Shown: piece by piece, positions 56,481 to 64,000 of the stretch | Layout: each line of letters begins with the position of its first letter | How positions within the stretch are numbered: the stretch's first letter is position 1 | Assembly: GCF_036588685.1 (NCBI RefSeq) | Contig: NC_086380.1 | Span: 34,982,692 to 35,046,691 of the forward strand | Direction of reading: 5' to 3' | Source: Mytilus trossulus | Lineage: Eukaryota; Mollusca; Bivalvia; Mytilida; Mytilidae | DNA: 64,000 bases | Made by a program: the position numbers and the translations under genes | Notes under the pieces: generated by a model | Database searches by the model: none | The model's input: only the letters and a program-made list of their open reading frames with translations | Told to the model about the DNA's origin: nothing

Positions 56481-56793
56481 TTCTTCACAATTTGATGATT
56501 CTTTTTAGGATGGAAAAACTTTTTTCAATTTTGTATGGACATTTTGATATCTATGTAATTGATTTTATTTTTAGCTGCAGTATAAAAACTATAGAAGGTC
56601 AATTTCAGAAATTTTTGACTTTTTTGTATTTGGCAGGAAACTGTTTAATAGTTCAGCAAACATTGCCCTTCCTGAGATTAAAAAATAGATATTTTTTTAC
56701 ATTGACCTTATATTATTTATAGATATATTTATGATAGTATGTCATTAACCAACTGTTATATAAAAGTTAAACTTTATCTATTTTCTTTTACAG

Positions 56794-56997
56794 GGGAGTT
56801 GGTTGTATATTTTATGAGATGGCATGTGGTCGGCCATTGTTCCCAGGGTCAACAGTAGAAGATGAACTTCATTACATATTTAAAATTCTAGGAACACCAA
56901 ATGAAACTCAGTTCCCAGGACTTAGTAAAAATGAGGACTATTTGTCTTATAACTTTCCTTTCTATAAGCCAGAACCACTTATTAATGTAGCACCAAG
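56794..56997 (+). CDS. PCTAIRE kinase exon: subdomains IX-X
   Basis: Acceptor TTTTACAG, donor GTAGGT. Encodes [36 protein letters not shown] and EPLINVAPR. Confidence 0.9.
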
Positions 56998-59900
56998 GTA
57001 GGTTTAGATCTTCTCACTAAAGAATCCAGCTTCATATATTTTCATAGCAAGTTTGAGTTACTTAGCTTTTAAAAGTCTAGCATGTCATAATGGTCTACAT
57101 TATTATGACATATAATACAGGTACATTTCATAATAACATTGAATCTAATACATCATTTCATATGGTATTTCATAACTTTATAATTATAAAAAATTACTCA
57201 TAATGATCATATTTTAGAAATGCAATTTTAAGGAATTACCCATAGTATTCATGTTTCAAAACTATAATTATGAAGAATTACTGATGGTATTCATATTTCA
57301 GAAACAATGATATAAACATATAATGAGTAATACATGTGTAATGACAGAACTGAAATGTGTTTTTTTTTATTTTATTGCATGAAAATATATATTTACTATT
57401 TTATGTTACATTAAATTAGTTTAGTTTGAATTTCATGCTGCCCACCACTCAGTGGTAGGGATACATAGTGTCGTCTTTGTTCCTGACTTAATGTAATATT
57501 TAATTGATTCTAATTTCCCATGATATGTTATATTAAATGTATTTTGATCTTGTTATATTACAGATTAGATGGAGATGGTTTAGATTTGTTATCAAAACAT
57601 TTACTGGTAAGTTGTTTACATTGAGGAGGCAACAATTAAAATTTCAATTTAAAAAAAATAAAATCTGAGGAATCAACCAGCCATTAAATATAAACTCATT
57701 ACTGTGGATTCATTAATATTTGTTGGATACCAATTTTCGTGGATTTTGTGGGTACAGGAGAACCATGAATTCAAATGTTCAATGAAAAACAAATTTTCTA
57801 AAGAAATGAGTGTAGACTTTGCCAAAACCACGAATTATAATATCCACGAATATGTCAATTTTCCTCACGAAAATTGGTACCCATGAAAATAAAGGAATCC
57901 ACAGTACCTATACTACAGTTGTAAATTGAGGTTTCAACAATATTTGTTAAGTTCTGTGATGAGGAATTCACTGTTGTACCAGTAACTTTTTATCTCAATA
58001 ACGACCATATATTACATTTTTCATATTTGTTTTCATAAGAAGTTTTGTGTAAGCAAATTCCCATATGGCCATTCCTACATTGTGATATTTAGCCAAAATG
58101 CCAAGCTTCTTATTTCTCTGAAGGGAAAAAGAACTGAAACACCCAAAATTCAGTAAATGAAACAAATCACTCAAAATACAAGATTTAGTAACACTTACCC
58201 TACAAACTTGAGTTGAACTCGTGAACTCAATGTGGAGATTTCCTGCTTTACTAGTAGCACCCTTTGTGTTGTTAATGGCAAAACAAATCATGATGATAGG
58301 TCATAATCAGTATTGTCACAATTTAAGGTTAACATGATGGATTGAGGCTATGATAAGTACAGTGAAAAAAATAATTTCAGTTCCAAAAATAATGGCTTCA
58401 ACAAGAGTCATGTTTATATAGTAAGTCAAGCTCTGAATGGTGTCTTATTTATAGAAAGTTTGTTAATGCGTTTCACAGAACTTATCAAAGATCTTACCTA
58501 AACACCAAAGTCTCAAAGCAAAATAAAAATCATTGAGGCATAAAGAAAACTAGTGGCAAGGTTCATGACTTGGAAATTGGAATATATGCATGATTATATT
58601 ATGTATATGGGTTAAGATTTTAAATCTATAATTTAATGTTTTACAGTATACAGCTAACAGAAGGTGCTCAGCTGCAGAGGCAATGAAATATCCTTTCTTC
58701 AACAGTTTGGGACCAAGTGTACATAGGTTACCAGACAGTACGTTAATACTTATAATTATCACATGATTAATCTGTGTGTAGTGAAAATACCTATTTTAGT
58801 TACATAGACACAATCAAACCTGCCACAAAAGCCAACTTTTGACATTACTTCTAAAAATATAGCATATGAAATGTGGACTTCAGGAGTGACCCATCAACAT
58901 CAGATGAACTTGGAGGGGTTCACCAATTGGGTGGGAAATAAATGGTTTGACAATGAAAAAAAAATCAAATTTGAAAATAACTTAGATAAAACTTATTTTA
59001 TAGTATCAAGATGATTGTTGTAGTACTTTCTCAATAGAAAGTATATGTACACTTTGTCATCTCAGTGAAATAGGCCAATGTTGTTAAAAAATGAAGGAAT
59101 TCATGATTATACACTTGAAAACATTTTAAAAAGATCACTAAATTACTTTCAATATACTGCTGATGGAGGATGTCCTCAATTTGATGAAAAAGGAAGTATT
59201 AAACGTATTCAAATGAGTGAAATAGGCCATTTATAAAAATTTCGTTGAAACCTTGAAGGATGCTTTAGGATACACTTGAAAACATTTTAAAAAGATAATT
59301 GAATTACTTTCAATATCCAATTGAGAAGGATGTTTTCATTTTGATGAAAAAGGAAGTATTCACCTTATTTAATATTTAAACGCCTAATAATGTTATGCCC
59401 CATTTATGGGCATTATGTTTTCTGGTCTGTGCGTCCGTTCGCTTTTGTTCAACTGTCTGTTTGTTTGTTAGTCTGTCCCGCTTCAGGTTCAAGTTTTTAA
59501 ATGAGGTAGATTTTGATAAAGTTGAAGTCCAATCAACTTGAAACTTAGTAAACATGTTCCTTTAGGCCAGACTTTTTTTATTATCTGTTTAACGAGAAAA
59601 TTTGTAAAAAAATAGGGTCGAGGGGACGAAATAAAAAAAAAAATAAAAGTGCAAAATTGGTCCAGTCGACACTAAAAATAAAAATAAAACCAATCTAAGT
59701 GACCTTTTTTTTTTTTTTTTTTTTTTTTAAGAATTTATCAAAATACAAGAAAAATGGAAGAAAACAGACCTCTAGATTGTGAGCTGGGCTACTAAAATTT
59801 TGATAAAATTTAGTTCAAAATACAAACATCATTTAGGAATAATTTGGTCTGGGCTACCAGCTTGAGTTTCCTAAGTTTTATTCCGGTGTAGGGTGCAAAC

Positions 59901-61538
59901 GTGTACTGTAGGGTGCGAAAGTGAAAGGGGGTGAACGTGAATAAAAAAAGTGGTTTTTCAAATGATTTGGTCCCATCCATACACAAAATTCAAAAAGCAT
60001 TATTGATTTTAATTGATATCTTTGATACTATTTTAATATGCATACTATGATACTACTTCAAAGGAAAAATATAAACCCACTCTTCCAAAACGTTGACCTG
60101 CATGTCAGGTTCAACATCTGCCTCGTTGGTTATAATGCAGCTGATGCCAACATCTTCCGGTAACTCATTGGACAACATGACCCCGATTGCCTCATCTCTA
60201 TTACACTTAACAAATTTGAGTGAACACGAACTTCTCTCTAGTGATCGGACTTAAAGTTTAATGTAAAAAAACGGTCCCTTCACGGAAGTCGCCGTTTTGT
60301 TTGACCATGCGACAAGAGATAAATTAATAATCGCAGACCCGAACTCGTACTTTTTTTTTTTTTTTTTTTGAGGATTTCGTAACAGTCGGCGGAAAAAATA
60401 AAAATAAAAGTAGGAAGCACTACTTTTATTTTTATTCTGAAATTGGACAATGTGGAGTCGGCGGATCTCGTTAAACAGATAATAGAAAAAGTCTGGCCTT
60501 ATGATAGTGTCTTTCTAATTTTAATGCCAAATTAGAGATTTTATCCCATTTTCACGGTCCACTGAACATAGAAAATGATATTGTGGATGGGGGCATCCAT
60601 TTACTAGGGACACATTCTTGTTTTATTTATCTTTTAATGGAAACACAGAAACTATATTTAGAACATTTCTTGCTCTGAAATGTATCGGCTAAAAAAGAAT
60701 TGAAATCAACTGATTTTCTTAGAAAATAGAAATGAAATGATGTAATAGATATTGTATATTAACTATAATGATATTTGTTTCAGCTGTATCTATATTTACA
60801 CTACCTGGTATAATATTACACAAAGATCCTGGAATGAGGTCCTCATCATTATCATCTACAGGTAGGGTTAATATAATGTCATGATAATAGATCTACTAAA
60901 AGTACAGCTGAACAATTGACATGGCTACTAAACTGGTACCATGAACTAGGTTACATGATGAAATAAAATTGAGAATGAAAATGGGGAATGTGTCAAAGAG
61001 AAAACAACCCGACCAAAGAGCAGACAACAGCGAAAGTCCACAAATGGGTCTTAAATGCAGCAAAAAACTGTTTATTAACTGTGCTACATGTAAGAAGTAA
61101 AATAACAAAAATACTGAACTCCAAGGAAAATAAACAAACAGAAAGTTCCTTATCAAATAGCAAAATGAAAAGCTCAAACACATAAAACAATAGTAAGCAA
61201 CTGTCATATTCCTGACATGGTACAGGCATGTAGAAAACAGTAGATAACTTGCTGTAGAAAATGAATGACGATTTGATAAACTGTATCATATTCAAGATGT
61301 ACAAGATAAATGAAACATTTTCACAGAGTGATATATACATTATCAATATAGAACTAATATTTAGGTAAAATGATTATTTTGAGATGCAGTCTGTGGCAGA
61401 TCCAGCTTCTTTTGGATCTTCCACTGGCAGTTGCAGGTTTACAGTTATTCAAAATAAAAGTTATTTGAAATAAATTAGTTCAATTATCAATTTTTTATCA
61501 TTGTAGGTAAAATAAGAAGACAGAGTATGCTGTTTTGA
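56794..61538 (+). CDS. PCTAIRE-type cyclin-dependent kinase, 3' exons only
   Basis: Five exons join in phase: 56794-56997, 57564-57606, 58647-58737, 60784-60861 and 61507-61538. They encode the C-lobe from [19 protein letters not shown] (kinase subdomain IX) through [32 protein letters not shown] and [15 protein letters not shown] to a tail ending KIRRQSMLF and TGA. The block [16 protein letters not shown] and the ending RRQSMLF are characteristic of the CDK16/17/18 group, and the tail is closest to what I recall of CDK17. These kinases act with cyclin Y-type partners in the cytoplasm (family knowledge). The N-lobe, HRD and DFG exons are missing: the first exon has a good acceptor (TTTTACAG, phase 2), so more exons must lie upstream. 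None was found between the TPR-like gene and here. Confidence 0.88.
57564..57606 (+). CDS. PCTAIRE kinase exon: [14 protein letters not shown]
   Basis: Acceptor TATTACAG, donor GTAAGT; phase 2 in, phase 0 out. Matches the LD.DG.DLL.K.L helix after the APR of PCTAIRE kinases. Confidence 0.88.
57700..57906. mobile_element. Palindromic MITE (GTGGATTCATTATT ends), copy 2
   Basis: Reverse-oriented copy of 39367-39578: TACTGTGGATTCATTAATAT on the left and GGAATCCACAGTA on the right. The 60-codon frame across it is repeat sequence. Confidence 0.85.
58647..58737 (+). CDS. PCTAIRE kinase exon: [14 protein letters not shown]
   Basis: Acceptor TTTTACAG, donor GTACGT; phase 0 in, phase 1 out. Encodes subdomain [20 protein letters not shown], with the invariant arginine, then [12 protein letters not shown]. 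Confidence 0.9.
59112..59365 (+). repeat. Two-unit direct repeat
   Basis: TACACTTGAAAACATTTTAA, AATTACTTTCAATAT and TTTGATGAAAAAGGAAGTAT occur twice about 160 bases apart, together with GAAATAGGCCA words. Confidence 0.75.
59396..60625 (+). repeat. Dispersed repeat GGGGCATTATGTTTTCTGG, copy 2, interrupted
   Basis: The two ends (59396-59564 and 60499-60625) together match the intact copy at 33761-34207. The middle is a separate insertion. Confidence 0.8.
59565..60498. mobile_element. TIR element GGCCAGAC, 934 bases, TTA target duplication
   Basis: Ends GGCCAGACTTTTTTTATTAT and its mirror ATAATAGAAAAAGTCTGGCC, extended to about 33 bases (CTGTTTAACGAGA). TTA flanks both ends (59562-59564, 60499-60501), and the host repeat reads on across the junction. 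Inside are long T-runs and non-coding sequence; no transposase. Confidence 0.88.
60784..60861 (+). CDS. PCTAIRE kinase exon: C-terminal tail
   Basis: Acceptor GTTTCAG, donor GTAGGG; phase 1 in, phase 1 out. Encodes [20 protein letters not shown], matching the SIF.L..I.L.KDPG tail of CDK16/17. Confidence 0.9.
60966..61240 (+). repeat. Dispersed repeat AAAATTGAGAATG, copy 3
   Basis: AAAATTGAGAATGAAAATGG, GTGTCAAAGAGA, CAACCCGACCAAAGAGCAGA as at 44881 and 49381, then diverged sequence to a GGTACAGGCATGTAGAAAA end. Confidence 0.65.
61507..61538 (+). CDS. PCTAIRE kinase last exon
   Basis: Acceptor TTGTAG; encodes KIRRQSMLF and TGA at 61536-61538. This ending is the signature C-terminus of CDK17-type kinases. 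Confidence 0.88.
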
Positions 61539-63354
61539 TCCATGTGACATGATTAGATTATGTATTTAACTGAGCTTGCTGTTTTAATCCATGTCATGTG
61601 ATTAAATCATGTGACTGACATGTGATACATTTCATGTGTTAATCAAAGCAAATATTTCTTATGTGCAAACCAGTGCTTTTGAATGACAAACTATACATAT
61701 GATAATTGCTGTTAATTGATTTTGTAGTATAAAACTAGTGTGTGCATGCTATAATTACATTTTTAACCGTATTTTCACAGGAAAAATTGGTTATTTACTA
61801 GTTACCTCTCATTTTTTAGTTAACCATATTTTCAAAGGAAATATTGTTTATTTACAAGTTACCTCCCATTTTTAAGTTGACTTAAAAATGAAAATTAAAA
61901 TAACACAAGGTCTTGTATTTTTATTTTAAAATTTTTACTTGTCAAACCAAATATGAAACTATATGAATTTCATCGATATTCAGAATAGAGTTGTTAGTAG
62001 AGTAGCATACCCGTAGCCAGGGGGGTTCGGGTTGAAAACTAATAAGGACTGTTAAAGTCGATGTTCTGTTCGAATTGTGACTGTTAAAGTCGAGTTTGTG
62101 AGTCAAACGAACCCCCCTTTGAAAATTCCTGGCTACGGGCCTGAGTAGCCAAGATCACATTAGTTTAATAGAAATACCATTTTGACAGTTTTCAGTACCA
62201 TGTATAAGATAGTAATTATATGTTGATTGCTATGCTGGTTTTCAAAGATAACATATTTTAAAGTTGGACAGTAGATATATTTTGTATTTAATGAAATAAC
62301 ATATCATGCTTGGTGCTTTTCATATAATTGCAATTTTTTTATGACAAAACTTTTTTTTGCTTTAAGTGCTTTAGAATAATAATACTTTTTTTTTAATAAT
62401 GCACAAAATCAGTCATTTTATAAATAAGATTGTGGACAAGCTCTAACATAATAATTTTGGAGTTCTTAATTTTTCTACTCACTGCATTAGTGAAAAGATT
62501 TGTTAAAATTCTAGAAAATAGTATCTCATATAAAGTCATAGTATACATAATAATTTGAAAGTGCTAAAAAAAGAAAAAAGTGTCCCATGAAGATTAATTT
62601 GGAATGAAAGTTGTCATGAGTGCTTATTTTTTTTTTAAAGTTTACATAATTAATGAAAATTTAAAGAAATTTTAAAAGCATGAAAGGCTTTATTTATTAG
62701 GAAAGCTGAGTCTTACAGACTTATCATTTTCAATAGAAAAAATTCTTGTAGCTGCCATCTTGAACTTCATCTTCATTCAACCATGTAACAAGTTTGTTTA
62801 ACTCAGGCAAACATTTTAAAGGGTGTTATTAATTATTATAATTCTTCTTGATGTGTATATTGAAAAGAAACCACCGATTTTTCATCATTGGTCATTTTAA
62901 CTGTGCCATGTGATGTATTTGTTCATTGTATTGTAATGTAAGATTGTAACATAAATTGTAACAGTTGATGACATAGAACACTACAAATAATGACATAGTA
63001 CACTACAAATTATGACATAGTACACATATTATGACAATGAAGACACTAGCCTAGTGTTGCATGGAATAGTTAACAAAACAAGACAATGTTTGTATAGTAT
63101 TTTTATAAATAAGTTTATATTAAACTTTTGATTACACCAATGATCATAATTGTTTACAACGGAGAATAATGGGAATATACATTGCTTTCAGGAGTTATTC
63201 TAATTGTTGATTTTTCCTCTAAGTTCAGTATTTTTGTGATTTTACTTTTTACTGAGGTTTCATAGCATTGTTCAGTAGTATTTGAGATGTTTGAGGAAAC
63301 TGTCAATTTAAATTTACAGAAAAATACCCTTTTTTGGTTGATTTTGTAAAGATA
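61539..63354. other. Kinase 3' UTR and flank
   Basis: Probable 3' UTR followed by AT-rich flank. A local duplication CTTGCTGTTTT.ATCCATGT spans 61525-61625. Another, ACC.TATTTTCA.AGGAAA, spans 61768-61870. TATGACATAGTACAC words repeat at 62960-63025. No gene was seen. Confidence 0.4.
62008..62143 (+). mobile_element. MITE with CCCGTAGCCAG ends, copy 2
   Basis: TACCCGTAGCCAGGGGGG on the left and CCTGGCTACGGGC on the right are mirrored; the interior matches 36572-36714 in reverse orientation. Confidence 0.8.
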
Positions 63355-64000
63355 TTTTTATACGACCGCAAATTTTGAAAAAATTTTCGTCGTATATTGC
63401 TATCACGTTGGCGTCGTCGTCGTCGTCGTCCGAATACTTTTAGTTTTCGCACTCTAACTTTAGTAAAAATGAATATAAATCTATGAAATTTTAACACAAG
63501 GTTTATGACCATAAAAGGAAGGTTGGTATTGATTTTGGGAGTTTTGGTCCTAACATTTTAGGAATTAGGGGCCAAAAAGGGCCCAAATAAGCATTTTCTT
63601 GGTTTTCGCACTATAACTTTAGTTTAAGTTAATAGAAATCTATGAAATTTTGACACAAGGTTTATGACTACAAAAGAAAGGTTGGGATTGATTTTGGGAG
63701 TTTTGGTTTCAACAGTTTAGGAAAAAGGGGCCAAAAAAGGGCCCAAATAAGCATTATTCTTGGTTTTCGCACTATAACTTTAGTTTAAGTTAATAGAAAT
63801 CTATGAAATTTTAACACAAGGTTTATGACCACAAAAGGAAGGTTGGTATTGATTTTGGGAGTTTAGGTCCCAACAGTTTAGGAATTAGGGGCCAAAAAGG
63901 GACCCAAATAAGCATTTTTCTTGGTTTTTGGACCACAACGCTAGTATAAGTAAATAGAAATCTATGAAATTTAAACACAAGGTTTATGACCATAAAAGGA
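63355..64000 (+). mobile_element. TATACGACCGCA element, copy 5 (cut by window end)
   Basis: 5' end TATACGACCGCAAATTTTG, a short (GTC)n run and four tandem units run to the end of the window. Confidence 0.85.

Noticed and set aside
56492-56722. A 76-codon frame preceded by TTTTTAG, as a possible terminal exon or kinase exon
   Set aside because: No similarity to the CDK fold, hydrophobic AT-driven composition, and no need for it by phase.
50696-56997. In-frame fusion of the TPR-like gene to the kinase C-lobe (…WSIEHG joined to GVGCIFYEM)
   Set aside because: It needs phase 2 reading of the 50.7 kb segment, but exon 14 ends in phase 0, which gives a stop with either acceptor. The fusion frame is accidental.

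Overview
The window looks like nuclear DNA of a bivalve mollusc, most likely a marine mussel of the Mytilus type. The evidence is AT-rich sequence with long introns, GT-AG exons, an endosomal/cell-surface type Toll-like receptor gene carried mostly on one exon, and a dense load of dispersed repeats that I recognise from memory as mussel families. The species call is inference; no search was run.

Layout. 1-12.4 kb: two related Toll-like receptor (TLR) genes in tail-to-tail orientation. The plus-strand copy (1838-4243) is open from within the leucine-rich repeats through the TIR domain. The minus-strand copy (12408-10022) has a frameshift and an in-frame stop. The ~5.8 kb between them holds a 0.5 kb direct duplication, two tRNA-like SINE remnants and other repeats. 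12.4-23 kb: no host gene found, but strongly layered mobile DNA. It includes a minus-strand LINE reverse-transcriptase relic split by two later insertions, and a set of nested inverted-repeat elements.

23.3-50.7 kb (+): a large host gene that I assembled from about 15 exons by splice phase. Its first exon sits in the middle of a palindrome. It encodes a protein of roughly 990 residues with an acidic/serine-rich N-terminal part, a basic lysine-rich patch, helical TPR-like segments and a beta-rich C-terminal half. I do not recognise the family. Its largest exon carries a one-base insertion and an in-frame stop in this assembly.

56.8-61.5 kb (+): the last five coding exons of a PCTAIRE-type cyclin-dependent kinase (CDK16/17/18 group), beginning at the conserved GVGCIFYEM block and ending in RRQSMLF. 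The upstream kinase exons are not between it and the preceding gene and I did not see them elsewhere in the window.

Introns and flanks hold five same-orientation copies of a 1.2-2 kb element with TATACGACCGCA termini, several foldback MITE-like elements, tandem minisatellites, LINE 3' ends and a decayed duplicate of one exon. No CRISPR array, rRNA or intact tRNA gene was seen.
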